Shown piece after piece: positions 39,139-47,591 of a stretch of DNA of 64,000 nucleotides (the first letter of the stretch is position 1; every line of letters starts with the position of its first letter). The notes under the pieces were generated by a model that was given only the letters and a program-made list of their open reading frames with translations, had not been told where the DNA came from and searched no databases. The position numbers and the translations under genes are program-made. The DNA is from Methyloceanibacter caenitepidi. Lineage in GTDB: Bacteria; Pseudomonadota; Alphaproteobacteria; Rhizobiales; Methyloligellaceae. The stretch is from the NCBI RefSeq assembly GCF_000828475.1, contig NZ_AP014648.1, positions 2,925,400 through 2,989,399 on the forward strand, written 5' to 3'.

Positions 39139-39718
39139 AATTTGCGAGGTCTGCGGCATCCGATTTGCCAGATCAGGCTTGGGATATGCGATCAGCAATA
39201 CCCGTTGGCGCGAGCGGCGCACTTGCTCGCACAGATGTGGCGTTGTGAAGATGCACGCTAGCAAGGGCAACTACCGCCACGGGCATGCTCGACAGGGGCG
39301 CGTTTCTCGCGAGTTCAGTGCATACCGGGCAATGCTGGCCCGCTGCTACAACGCAAGCCACAAGGATTACCAAAATTACGGCGGTCGCGGGATATGCGTC
39401 TGCGATGCGTGGCGCGCTAAGAATGGCTTCCAGTCGTTCGTCGCTCATGTTGGTCCTTGCCCAGATGGTTTGACATTGGACCGGGTCGATTCAAACGGGC
39501 CATACGCACCAGGGAACGTCCGGTGGGTCACAAGAAAAGAGCAGTCCAGGAACCGCCGCATAACTGCCAGCGATGACGGAAAAACCATTGCAGAGTGGTC
39601 TGAAATTCTCGGCATCAACTACCACACATTGATGGACCGATGGCGTCAGGGCGACCGAGGGGAGCGCCTACGCCGCCCCGTCCAACAGCATCAACCCAAA
39701 GATCGGGGCATCGAATGA
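39113..39718 (+). CDS. homing-type endonuclease with zinc motif
   Basis: A 201-aa protein: N-terminal Cys pairs (CEVCGIRF, CSHRCG), a centre typical of phage HNH/AP2-like nucleases (YNASHKDYQNYGGRGICV, LDRVDSNGPYAPGNVRWVT) and a C-terminal helix-turn-helix-like part (TIAEWSEILGINYHTLMDRW). It overlaps the HNH gene by 26 bp, so it may be a recent insertion. Confidence 0.7.
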   Translation: MVLLSDETKICEVCGIRFARSGLGYAISNTRWRERRTCSHRCGVVKMHASKGNYRHGHARQGRVSREFSAYRAMLARCYNASHKDYQNYGGRGICVCDAWRAKNGFQSFVAHVGPCPDGLTLDRVDSNGPYAPGNVRWVTRKEQSRNRRITASDDGKTIAEWSEILGINYHTLMDRWRQGDRGERLRRPVQQHQPKDRGIE

Positions 39719-40200
39719 CCGGCAAGACATCCCCCGAACTCATCCGAGATCTGATTGAGAAGGTCGAAGCAGGAAGCGGGCCTGATCGGGATATTGAGTT
39801 GGACGTGGCGATATGGGCACTGTTTGAGCCAAGTGACCACGGCTGCGCACAGCGCGAATACGAAACGAAGTTGGCGCAAGCCGAGGCCAACGGACTGACG
39901 AACCGAAAAGACGCCTGTTGGCGCTTCGCGTTCGGACGATGCCCAAAATATTCCGCCTCCATAGACGCAGCGGTAGCGCTTACAGAGAAGCTGTTCCCAG
40001 GCATCAACTGGGATGTGTCTTGGATCGGCGGGGAGTGGAGGCCGGGTTACATCGCGCGAGCGCGCGTGGCGATGCCGTATTCAGGCCGAGGCGACAAGGA
40101 AGACGGGTTCCCCTGCGAGAAGGGCGAAGCCAAAACCGCACCCCGCGCCCTTCTCTCCGCCACGCTCCGCGCCAAGCTTGCAATGATGGAGGATAGCTAG
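39715..40200 (+). CDS. hypothetical early protein
   Basis: A 161-aa protein (MTGKTSPELIRDLIEKVEAGSGPDRDIELDVAIW...) that matches a common phage pattern: the ELIRDLIEKVEAGSGPDREL helix of unknown function. A C-terminal lysine-rich part follows. ATGA overlaps the preceding stop. Confidence 0.7.
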   Translation: MTGKTSPELIRDLIEKVEAGSGPDRDIELDVAIWALFEPSDHGCAQREYETKLAQAEANGLTNRKDACWRFAFGRCPKYSASIDAAVALTEKLFPGINWDVSWIGGEWRPGYIARARVAMPYSGRGDKEDGFPCEKGEAKTAPRALLSATLRAKLAMMEDS

Positions 40201-40341
40201 ATGGAACTTGTATTCCTAGCGGCTAGGTGGGTTATCGGTGCATTGCTCGTTCTGCTGATTATCTGGCGTCTATGCGACCACGAAGATCGCATCCGCGATA
40301 TTGAGCGCATCCAGAGCCAGAATGGAGGCGGGGATGGGTGA
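40201..40341 (+). CDS. small membrane protein
   Basis: A 46-aa protein with one hydrophobic segment (VFLAARWVIGALLVLLIIW) and a charged, helical tail (DHEDRIRDIERIQS). The ATG follows the preceding stop at once. Function unknown. Confidence 0.6.
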   Translation: MELVFLAARWVIGALLVLLIIWRLCDHEDRIRDIERIQSQNGGGDG

Positions 40342-41047
40342 GCCTGTGGGGGCGGAACCAAGCCTTACCATCGATGACGTTGTACGAATACTAGACAGCA
40401 AGAGTACAGGCATGGCTCTGGTTGCAATGGTCTGTGGTGCGCAACAAGTTGAACGTCCAAACGGACGCTGGGTCATGAACCGCATTGCGATGGCAGCCTG
40501 CCGCAAGCTCAAAGACTCGGAAGGCGACTATCTCTGGCAACCGCCAATAAACGCCGCGAAGGATGACTCCCCCACGCTCATGGGCTTCCCGATTGTAGAA
40601 GACCAGAGCATGCCAAACGTGGGTTTGGATGGATTTTTGGTTGCCTTCGGACCAAGCGTCACCACCCCGGCCAAGGGGGAGGACAGCACCGTCCTCGAAG
40701 AACTCAAGCTCCTACGACAGCAGCTAGAGACAGGGGAACCCGACGGGGGCTCGCTGCGCATCCACTCTGCTACCGGCTACGACCAGCAGGCACAGGCAAA
40801 CGTCCGCGCCATTGTTGGTGACGCTGAACGCCTCATCGAGTCCCTCAAGGAAGAACGGGACCAACTCCGTTCGGTTATAAACCATGCTTCCCCGAAGCTC
40901 TTGGACTACGCAGAAGAGATAAACGAACTCAAGGCACAGGTAGAGAAGCTGACAGCCTTGCTGAGCGACGCTGCGGCTCACGTTCTCCCGGCAGACACAT
41001 ACCTTCTTGACCGGATCACCGACGCACTAGCAGAGACCGGGGCGTAG
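40334..41047 (+). CDS. hypothetical protein with C-terminal coiled coil
   Basis: A 237-aa protein. The middle contains CRKLKDSEGDYLWQP; residues about 140-215 are coiled coil (EELKLLRQQLE, DAERLIESLKEERDQL, EEINELKAQVEKL). GGAGGCGGGG precedes the ATG at 40334. No enzyme motif is seen. Confidence 0.6.
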   Translation: MGEPVGAEPSLTIDDVVRILDSKSTGMALVAMVCGAQQVERPNGRWVMNRIAMAACRKLKDSEGDYLWQPPINAAKDDSPTLMGFPIVEDQSMPNVGLDGFLVAFGPSVTTPAKGEDSTVLEELKLLRQQLETGEPDGGSLRIHSATGYDQQAQANVRAIVGDAERLIESLKEERDQLRSVINHASPKLLDYAEEINELKAQVEKLTALLSDAAAHVLPADTYLLDRITDALAETGA

Positions 41048-41051
41048 AACG

Positions 41052-41357
41052 ATGTCGGCAGAACAAGACGAACTCGTAGAGGCGGGATGCAAGGTGCTCA
41101 AGCCTGGAATGTTCGCGCACGGTCTTGAGGGCTTGGACAGCGACGGACCCGGCTGCAAAGCAACGATGAAAGCAGTTCGGAGCGATGTTGAAAAAGTAAT
41201 CGAAGCCACCTGCCCCCTTATAGAGCGGGCGCTGCTGGAAGAGATGTTGCGTGTTTTCTGGCATGGTCCCTGTAACCCAGACGACGAATACCCAGCCTTA
41301 TTCATCAAGAACTTCGCCAAAGAGAAGCGCAACATAGACCTATTGGGAGAAGGGTGA
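41052..41357 (+). CDS. hypothetical early protein
   Basis: A 101-aa protein with several Cys and a helical centre (MKAVRSDVEKVIEATCPLIERALLEEMLRVFW). It directly precedes the Fic gene with no spacing, so the two are probably cotranslated. A partner or antitoxin-like role is possible by position but not supported by motif. Confidence 0.55.
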   Translation: MSAEQDELVEAGCKVLKPGMFAHGLEGLDSDGPGCKATMKAVRSDVEKVIEATCPLIERALLEEMLRVFWHGPCNPDDEYPALFIKNFAKEKRNIDLLGEG

Positions 41358-41813
41358 ATGGCGTCACTGACTGACTTCATCCGCGAGTCCAATGCTATCG
41401 AGGGGATCTATCGCGATCCGACTGAGGCAGAGATCGCCGCTCACTTTCGGCTGCTAAACCTGTTCGAAGTGAGCGCCACAGCGCTCGGTGATTTTCAGGC
41501 TGTTGTAGCACCGCAGAAGCCGTTACGTGAGCGCGTCGGGATGAACGTCCGCGTCGGCAACTATATTGCCCCAGAAGGTGGGCCAAACATTGTCCGTCGC
41601 CTGCAAGCGATCTGCAAAAAGGCCAACCGCAACGAATGCCCGTGGAAGGTCCACTTGGCGTTCGAGCGGTTGCATCCATATCTCGACGGTAACGGAAGAA
41701 CGGGGCGAGCCTTGTGGGCCTACATGATGCACGCCAAGGGGCATGACCCGTTCGCGCTATCGTTCCTACAACGCTTCTACTACCAGACTTTGGAGCGCGC
41801 CCCGTGGCGGTAG
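41358..41813 (+). CDS. Fic-domain protein with intrinsic inhibitory motif
   Basis: A compact 151-aa Fic protein. The active site is HPYLDGNGRTGR (H106-R117), matching HPFxDGNGRxxR, so an AMP- or nucleotidyl-transfer to a target protein is expected. The N-terminal helix has an inhibitory motif S11-NAI-E15-G16 (S/T-xxx-E-G/N), which would keep it self-inhibited. No flap residues beyond the core are obvious. Its place near the integrase suggests a lysogeny or defence role. Target unknown. Confidence 0.85.
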   Translation: MASLTDFIRESNAIEGIYRDPTEAEIAAHFRLLNLFEVSATALGDFQAVVAPQKPLRERVGMNVRVGNYIAPEGGPNIVRRLQAICKKANRNECPWKVHLAFERLHPYLDGNGRTGRALWAYMMHAKGHDPFALSFLQRFYYQTLERAPWR

Positions 41814-42097
41814 AGCCCCAAGTCATAACCCTCCCCGTGGTGACGATCTCCGAGCCGCATAGACTCGCGAACGGGAAGTGGCGCGTGGAGGCGAAGTGGT
41901 CCGATCGACCGACACTCACCTACCAGAAGACGGGCGATACACCGGAAGAGGCGATGTCAAAGGCGAGTGAAGCCACAGACCGTCGCTACGCCTCAATTCT
42001 AAAGTCGCAGGCGGCCAAATACAGCCGCAGCGCAGGACGACGCAAGCAAGCCCGTCTCGCTAATTCTGGGGCCGCTGCGGGCCAGGAGGCGGGATAG
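41804..42097 (+). CDS. small basic hypothetical protein
   Basis: A 97-aa protein with a beta-rich first half ([22 protein letters not shown]) and a basic helical second half ([16 protein letters not shown]). It starts at a GTG inside the Fic gene end (GGAG nine bases ahead) and overlaps the next gene by 1 bp. Function unknown. Confidence 0.55.
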   Translation: MAVEPQVITLPVVTISEPHRLANGKWRVEAKWSDRPTLTYQKTGDTPEEAMSKASEATDRRYASILKSQAAKYSRSAGRRKQARLANSGAAAGQEAG

Positions 42098-42447
42098 TGG
42101 AACGCTGGCTGATATGCGGCGGACGGGACTATGCCGACCGAACCACATTTTCCAACACCCTGATAGACCTAGCCGCAGACCGCGGGTGGCCACGCCTAGT
42201 GATTCACGGGAATGCTACGGGCGCGGATGCGTTGGCTGGCTTCTGGGCAATTGCCGTTGGCGTTCCCATCCTAGCGTTCGCTGCCGACTGGAACAAGCAC
42301 GGCCGCGCGGCAGGCCCGATCAGAAATAAGCAGATGCTGGACGAGGGAAAGCCAGACTTGGTGATCGCTTTTCCCGGCGGCCGCGGCACGGCCAACATGG
42401 TGCGCCAGGCCCGAGAACGTGGCGTGGAAGTCGTGGAGGTCAAATGA
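42097..42447 (+). CDS. YspA/SLOG-family (DUF2493) nucleotide-binding protein
   Basis: A 116-aa protein with the SLOG layout: GGRDYADR (residues 8-15), [13 protein letters not shown] (36-48), [17 protein letters not shown] and [13 protein letters not shown]. YspA-type proteins bind nucleotides and are seen in phages and in defence-related settings; the ligand here is unknown. It lies between small genes and the excisionase-like gene. Confidence 0.8.
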   Translation: MERWLICGGRDYADRTTFSNTLIDLAADRGWPRLVIHGNATGADALAGFWAIAVGVPILAFAADWNKHGRAAGPIRNKQMLDEGKPDLVIAFPGGRGTANMVRQARERGVEVVEVK

Positions 42448-42725
42448 GCGCCAGGCTCCGCTTCCGTGTCGATCCGAGAGACGCGCCGGCGGAGAAGGCG
42501 GCTCGGCTGCTGCACCTCAATCTGAAGGAGTTTGAGGCGAAGCTGCCGGAACTCGAAAGGCGTGGCTTCCCGCCGGCTGACCCCACGACCGGGATGTACG
42601 ACCTAGTCGCGATCGACGCCTGGCAGAGCGCCCGGCACGCCAATCTAGGCTTGACGACACAACCCCAAGCACGGGACGCTAGAAGCGTAGTAGCGGCCCG
42701 TCTTGGGGGGATAAGGCGTGGGTAA
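42444..42725 (+). CDS. excisionase-like DNA-binding protein
   Basis: A 93-aa protein with a winged-helix-like core ([48 protein letters not shown]) as in AlpA/excisionase proteins that sit ahead of integrase. It overlaps the integrase start by 8 bp. Role in excision is inferred from position and fold. Confidence 0.7.
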   Translation: MSARLRFRVDPRDAPAEKAARLLHLNLKEFEAKLPELERRGFPPADPTTGMYDLVAIDAWQSARHANLGLTTQPQARDARSVVAARLGGIRRG

Positions 42726-43899
42726 CGTGAAGATCCCGTACTATGTGGTGCCAAAGGGCAAAAAAAGCGGGTACTGGCGCCCCAACAAGTACATGAAGCG
42801 GCTCGGCTTTAGCGATATCCGATGCGGACCAGACGGCCCCGAGGCTTGGAAAATAGCCGAAAGCTGGAACGCCAAATGGAAGGCGGTACAGGCCGGGGAT
42901 TCCCTGTCCCCGCAGGCCACCACGAAGCTATCCGTTGAAGAGGCCGAAGACCTGACGATCTATCCCGAGGGCAGCATCGGCGCGGGCTTCCGGCGCTACC
43001 GGAAATCGCTCCCCTGGCGCGAGAAGGCGGAACGGACGCGGGAGAATTGGTGGCGGGGCTGGAAGCGCATCAAGCCGGTGTTCGGCGACGTTGACCCTGC
43101 CACGGTCGAACCGGAGCATATCGAGGATTGGTATGCGGGGCTCTTGCAGAACCACAGTCTCCACGAAGCGTGGCTCGCAACAAAGACATGGCGTGCGCTC
43201 TGGAAGCCGCTGGCGTCCTACGGGCTCTGCGTGAAGAATGCGGACCCGTCCGGCAATATCCGCAACTCGGCGCCGAAGGGGCGAACCGCCACCTTTTCGG
43301 AAGGCGAAGCCGTCCGGCGCATCAAGCGCGCGATCCGCATGGGCCACCACGGTCTAGCCTGCATCATGGCAACGGCATGGGACACGCAATTCTCGCCTGT
43401 CGATTGTCGCACACTCGCGCCTGAGCATCGAGGCGAGGACGGCGACGGCGCGTTCTTCCTGAAGTATCGGGAGAAGACGAAGGACGCGGACCCCGACGCT
43501 ATTGAGGCGGTCGGCACGCTCAGCAAGCGCAGCCGGCGACTGATCGAAGCCTATCTCGCATCGCTGCCGATCGAGATATTGCCGGGGGCCCCGCTGTTCC
43601 GGAACCGCACCGGCACGCCTTACACTAAGGACACGCTGTCTCGCGACTTCCGGGCCGTGCGCGATGTCGAGGCCCCCGGCGACGACAGGAAGCTTATGGA
43701 CTTCCGCCGGTCGGGCGCCGTCGAGGCAACCGCGGGCGACGTCGATCCGCTGGCACTGTCTCAGAAGATGGCCAACTCGATCGCCCGTTCGAAGAAGCTG
43801 CAGGACACATACATCCCCAAGCGCGCGGCACTGGTGCGCAGCGCCGACAAGGCGAGAGTGCGGGGACGGCAGGCGCTACGGGGGAACAAAGGTGGCTAG
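42718..43899 (+). CDS. int: tyrosine integrase, divergent
   Basis: A 393-aa integrase ending about 70 bp from the tRNA. The C-terminal catalytic region contains LMDFRRSGAVEATA (box II-like Arg), a KYREKTKD lysine turn, and a nucleophile Tyr in LQDTYIP. The box I Arg expected near TAWDTQFSPVDCRTL is not in its usual place, so assignment of the first catalytic Arg is uncertain. The start is a GTG at 42718. It would recombine attP with the tRNA-Glu 3' end. Confidence 0.85.
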   Translation: MGNVKIPYYVVPKGKKSGYWRPNKYMKRLGFSDIRCGPDGPEAWKIAESWNAKWKAVQAGDSLSPQATTKLSVEEAEDLTIYPEGSIGAGFRRYRKSLPWREKAERTRENWWRGWKRIKPVFGDVDPATVEPEHIEDWYAGLLQNHSLHEAWLATKTWRALWKPLASYGLCVKNADPSGNIRNSAPKGRTATFSEGEAVRRIKRAIRMGHHGLACIMATAWDTQFSPVDCRTLAPEHRGEDGDGAFFLKYREKTKDADPDAIEAVGTLSKRSRRLIEAYLASLPIEILPGAPLFRNRTGTPYTKDTLSRDFRAVRDVEAPGDDRKLMDFRRSGAVEATAGDVDPLALSQKMANSIARSKKLQDTYIPKRAALVRSADKARVRGRQALRGNKGG

Positions 43900-43901
43900 A
43901 A

Positions 43902-43935
43902 AGTTACAACCTGCCGCCCGGACGAGTTACAACCT
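43902..43935 (+). repeat. direct repeat, possible integrase arm-type sites
   Basis: AGTTACAACCT occurs at 43902-43912 and again at 43925-43935, between the integrase stop and the tRNA gene. Short direct repeats here are typical of integrase arm-binding sites near att. Not confirmed. Confidence 0.45.
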
Positions 43936-43969
43936 TTTGTGTGATGACGCGCTAAGCCATTGATTTCGC

Positions 43970-44045
43970 TGGCAGCCCGTAGGGGAATCGAACCCCTGTT
44001 TCCGCCGTGAGAGGGCGGCGTCCTAGGCCACTAGACGAACGGGCC
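43970..44045 (-). tRNA. tRNA-Glu (anticodon CTC)
   Basis: The minus strand reads a full cloverleaf: acceptor GGCCCGT with ACGGGCT, anticodon loop CTCTCAC with anticodon CTC, T loop GGTTCGATTCC, and an encoded CCA at 43970-43972. The phage junction with the integrase lies at its 3' end, so this gene is the bacterial attachment site. Confidence 0.95.
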
Positions 44046-44094
44046 CTGCGCACGAACGAGAAGCTATAGTTCTGCTCCCCGCGGCGATCAAGGC

Positions 44095-44544
44095 TTATTG
44101 CGCGGGCGGCGCGTCTTTGTCGATCTTGACGCGGGAAACGACCTTGCCCGTCGTGAGATCCACGACCACGATCTCAGCTTCCTCGCGCGAGCGGACGTAG
44201 AGCGCGAGCCGTTGCCCGTCGAGCGACATGGACACGACCTCCCCATCGCCGGGAATGCTCAAGGCCTGCAGCGCACTCGAAGCGGCCCGCTCCATTGCGA
44301 CTGGGTCCGGCGGAGGCGCGGCCACCGTCGCTTCGGCGGGCACCTTCTTCCCAACCTTCGAAGCCTGGTAGATCAGGCCCGCGATCACGGCGGCGAACCC
44401 AGCGAGGAGCAGGATGCCCATCACCACCACGGCGATCTTGAGCATGCCCACCTGGCGCGGCGTAAACACCGTGCCTTCGATGCGCTCATCTTCCGGCCGC
44501 GTGGTCTTGGCTGCCGAATTCTCTGGGTCGACCGTCGTTGTCAT
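44095..44544 (-). CDS. DUF6476-like membrane protein
   Basis: A 149-aa host protein with one transmembrane helix (GMLKIAVVVMGILLLAGFAAVIAGLIYQ, residues about 33-60) and a C-terminal domain with DGQRLALYVRSREEAEIVVVDLTTGKVV, as in the alphaproteobacterial DUF6476 family. It is divergent from RluD. Function unknown. Confidence 0.7.
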   Translation of the reverse strand: MTTTVDPENSAAKTTRPEDERIEGTVFTPRQVGMLKIAVVVMGILLLAGFAAVIAGLIYQASKVGKKVPAEATVAAPPPDPVAMERAASSALQALSIPGDGEVVSMSLDGQRLALYVRSREEAEIVVVDLTTGKVVSRVKIDKDAPPAQ

Positions 44545-44564
44545 CCTATGACAGACTCCGAAAC

Positions 44565-45662
44565 ATGCCGCGCACGACAATGATTGAGACAGATACCTCG
44601 ACCGACCTGGACGCCGCCACGGACCTCGATGCCATCGAGGATCCTTTGGAGACGGAGACCGCGCGTTTGGCCGCCGTGGATGAACCCCAGATCGGCCAGC
44701 GGCTCGACCGGTTTCTGAGCGAGGCGCTTCCCGATGTGAGCCGCACGCGCATCCAGGCGTTGATCCGTGAAGGGCAAGTGCGGTTCGCGGTCGGCCCCTC
44801 GGGCGGCGCGACCATAGAGGACGTGAAATATCGGGTCAAACAGGGTGACTGCTTCGAACTCACCCTGCCGCCGGCCGCCGAAACGGAGCTGAAGCCGCAG
44901 GCGATCCCCCTCGATGTCGTCTACGAGGACGAGGACGTGATCGTCATCGACAAGCCTGCCGGGCTCGTCGTGCATCCGGGCGCAGGCCAACCCGACGGCA
45001 CGCTCGTGAACGCGCTTCTCGCCCATTGCGGCAAGAGCCTTTCGGGCATCGGCGGCGTGGCGCGCCCCGGCATCGTCCACCGGCTCGACAAGGACACGAG
45101 CGGGCTCATGGTCGCGGCGAAGAACGACCGGGCCCATCGCGCGCTCGCCGAGCAATTCGCCGACCACGGACGAACGGGCGAGATGGCGCGCGGCTATCTC
45201 GCGCTTGTGTGGGGAGCGCCCTCCCGTCCTCACGGCCGCATCGAAGCCCCGATCGGCCGCCACCCCACGAGCCGCACGCGGATGGCTGTCGTGCCGGAAG
45301 ACAAGGGCCGCTCCGCCGCCACGGCATGGCGTCTCGCCGAGAGTTATGGCGGCACGGGCAAGGACGCCGTCGCCTCGCTGATCGAATGCACGCTTGAAAC
45401 CGGACGGACCCATCAGGTGCGCGTTCACATGGCGCACTACGGTCACCCGCTCGTGGGCGATCCCCTCTACGGCGCCGGCTTCAAGTCGAAGCTCAAGACG
45501 CTGCCCGAAACTTTGGCCGCCGCGATTACGTCGCTCGACCGGCAGGCGCTTCATGCCGCGCACCTGTCCTTCGTCCATCCGGCAACAGGGACCTTACTGG
45601 AATTTAACAGTGATCTCCCTGACGATCTCGCCGAGATTGTGCGACAATTCAAGCAACTGTGA
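44565..45662 (+). CDS. rluD: 23S rRNA pseudouridine synthase RluD
   Basis: A 365-aa RluA/RluD-family enzyme. It has an S4 RNA-binding domain (about 50-110) and the catalytic motif GIVHRLDKDTSGLMVAAK (Asp in HRLDKD). It makes pseudouridines in helix 69 of 23S rRNA. An ATG at 44565 or 44580 could be the start. RpoH lies downstream, the usual alphaproteobacterial order. Confidence 0.9.
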   Translation: MPRTTMIETDTSTDLDAATDLDAIEDPLETETARLAAVDEPQIGQRLDRFLSEALPDVSRTRIQALIREGQVRFAVGPSGGATIEDVKYRVKQGDCFELTLPPAAETELKPQAIPLDVVYEDEDVIVIDKPAGLVVHPGAGQPDGTLVNALLAHCGKSLSGIGGVARPGIVHRLDKDTSGLMVAAKNDRAHRALAEQFADHGRTGEMARGYLALVWGAPSRPHGRIEAPIGRHPTSRTRMAVVPEDKGRSAATAWRLAESYGGTGKDAVASLIECTLETGRTHQVRVHMAHYGHPLVGDPLYGAGFKSKLKTLPETLAAAITSLDRQALHAAHLSFVHPATGTLLEFNSDLPDDLAEIVRQFKQL

Positions 45663-45785
45663 TGATGCGCCCCTCTTTCATGCACGCATGAAACGTCCTA
45701 TAGACGGACGGGCCGGGGGACGTACATGAGGAAAGACGCGGGGGCTGTTGCGTCCCTGCAGGAGACGGGTTCCGGGAAGACAGCA

Positions 45786-46685
45786 ATGGCCTCGAAGAGC
45801 TTACCGAGCGTCAGCGCGCATGGCGGACTGACGCGCTATCTAGAAGAAATTAGACAGTTTCCGATGCTGGAGCCGCAGCAGGAGTACATGCTTGCCAAGA
45901 GCTGGCGCGAGCATGGCGATCGCGATGCGGCGCACGAACTGGTGACGTCCCATTTGCGGCTCGTGGCGCGCATCGCCATGGGCTATCGCGGCTATGGCCT
46001 CCCGATCGGCGAAGTGATCTCTGAAGGCAACGTGGGCCTGATGCAGGCCGTGAAGCGTTTCGACCCCGAGAAGGGCTTCCGCTTGGCGACCTACGCCATG
46101 TGGTGGATCCGCGCGGCGATCCAGGAGTACATCCTGCGTTCGTGGAGCCTTGTGAAGATGGGCACCACGGCGGCGCAGAAAAAGCTGTTCTTCAATCTCC
46201 GCAAGATCAAGGGACAGCTCAAGGCGCTGGAGGATGGCGATCTGCGTCCCGATCAGGTGAAGCAGATCGCGACGCGGCTTGGCGTCAGCGAAGACGACGT
46301 CGTGTCCATGAACCGCCGGCTCGGCGGCGACTCCTCCCTCAATGCGCCGGTGCGCAACGACGCGGAAAGCGGCGAGTGGATGGATTGGCTCGTGGACGAC
46401 ACCGCGGTCGATCAGGAAACCGCGCTGGCCGAGTCCGAGGAGCAGGAACAGCGCCGCGGCATGCTGCACGACGCGCTCAAGGGGTTGAACGAGCGGGAGC
46501 GCCGCGTGTTCGAGGCGCGCCGCCTGTCCGAAGACCCGCTGACCCTGGAGCAGCTCTCCACCGAGTTCGGCGTCAGCCGCGAACGCATCCGCCAGATTGA
46601 GGTCCGCGCCTTCGAAAAGGTGCAGAAGGCCGTCCAGAAGGCCGCCGCCGCTGCCGAGGAGCCGGAGCTCGAACCCGCCGACTAG
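45786..46685 (+). CDS. rpoH: heat-shock sigma factor RpoH (sigma-32)
   Basis: A 299-aa sigma-70-family factor. The RpoH box QKKLFFNLRKIKG, the region 2.4 ATYAMWWIRAAIQEYI and the C-terminal RERIRQIEVRAFEKVQKAV are all present. The first ATG is at 45726, but 45786 (MASKSLPS) fits RpoH length and has a purine-rich site ahead. It directs heat-shock genes. Confidence 0.95.
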   Translation: MASKSLPSVSAHGGLTRYLEEIRQFPMLEPQQEYMLAKSWREHGDRDAAHELVTSHLRLVARIAMGYRGYGLPIGEVISEGNVGLMQAVKRFDPEKGFRLATYAMWWIRAAIQEYILRSWSLVKMGTTAAQKKLFFNLRKIKGQLKALEDGDLRPDQVKQIATRLGVSEDDVVSMNRRLGGDSSLNAPVRNDAESGEWMDWLVDDTAVDQETALAESEEQEQRRGMLHDALKGLNERERRVFEARRLSEDPLTLEQLSTEFGVSRERIRQIEVRAFEKVQKAVQKAAAAAEEPELEPAD

Positions 46686-46781
46686 GGCGGCTCGCCCCCA
46701 TGTGGCGGGACCACTCCTTGCGGCGGTAGACGCGAATCGCCCTGCCCGCTAATGATCGGGGCGGCAGATGAGGGGCGGCGC

Positions 46782-47591
46782 GTGAATATTCTGGAATCCG
46801 GCGATGTGGAGATTGCCTATCTCGACGAGGGTGAAGGTCCGACGGTGCTGCTCGGCCATTGCTCTGCCGCATCCCACAAGGAATGGGCCCCGCTGATCGA
46901 AGTGCTCGCGGAGCACTGGCATGTCCTTGCACCCGATTTTATCGGCTACGGACAAACCGGCCCCTGGCCTGCCGAAAAACCGTTCTCGATCGATGCGGAT
47001 GTCGAAGCGTTGCTTGCGGTCGCCGAAACAGCCGAAGCGCCGCTCCATCTCGTGGGGCATTCCTACGGCGCGGCGCTGGCGCTCGAAGCGGCGCGCGCGC
47101 TAAAAGACAAGGTCAAAAGCCTCACCCTGGTCGAGCCCGTCTCGTTTCACCTGTTGCGCTTGGAAGATCTGCCCGAGTGGCAGGACGTGGAGAAGCTGGG
47201 CGTGGCCGTTCTCGACCCTGTCGCCAAGGGAGACGACAAGAAGGCCGCCGGGGCCTTCATGAGCTATTGGCTCGGCCGCTGGCGCTGGTGGATTGCGCCT
47301 GAGAGCTTCAAGAGCGCCATCGCCACAACGATCCCGAAAGTCGCGCTCGAGTTCTCGATCGCGCTCGATGCGAACAGCACGACGATGGACTATGCGGAGA
47401 TCACCGCCCCCACCTTGCTGATCATGGGATCGAAAACGCCCCCGCCGACGCGCGCGGTGACCGAGCTCTTGAGTAAGACGCTCCCGAATGTGGAACTCAA
47501 GACGCTCAAAGGCGCCGGCCATATGAGCCCGTTCACCCATCCGGGCAAGCTCAACCAGATGATCCTCGATCATCTGAACGCTCATCGCTAG
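46782..47591 (+). CDS. alpha/beta hydrolase
   Basis: A 269-aa hydrolase with nucleophile motif GHSYG (LHLVGHSYGAA), an oxyanion-side HCSAASHKEW and a C-terminal catalytic His in GAGHMSPFTHP. Substrate unknown. GTG at 46782 has GAGG upstream; a longer start at 46752 is possible. It overlaps the antiporter gene end convergently by 41 bp. Confidence 0.75.
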   Translation: MNILESGDVEIAYLDEGEGPTVLLGHCSAASHKEWAPLIEVLAEHWHVLAPDFIGYGQTGPWPAEKPFSIDADVEALLAVAETAEAPLHLVGHSYGAALALEAARALKDKVKSLTLVEPVSFHLLRLEDLPEWQDVEKLGVAVLDPVAKGDDKKAAGAFMSYWLGRWRWWIAPESFKSAIATTIPKVALEFSIALDANSTTMDYAEITAPTLLIMGSKTPPPTRAVTELLSKTLPNVELKTLKGAGHMSPFTHPGKLNQMILDHLNAHR

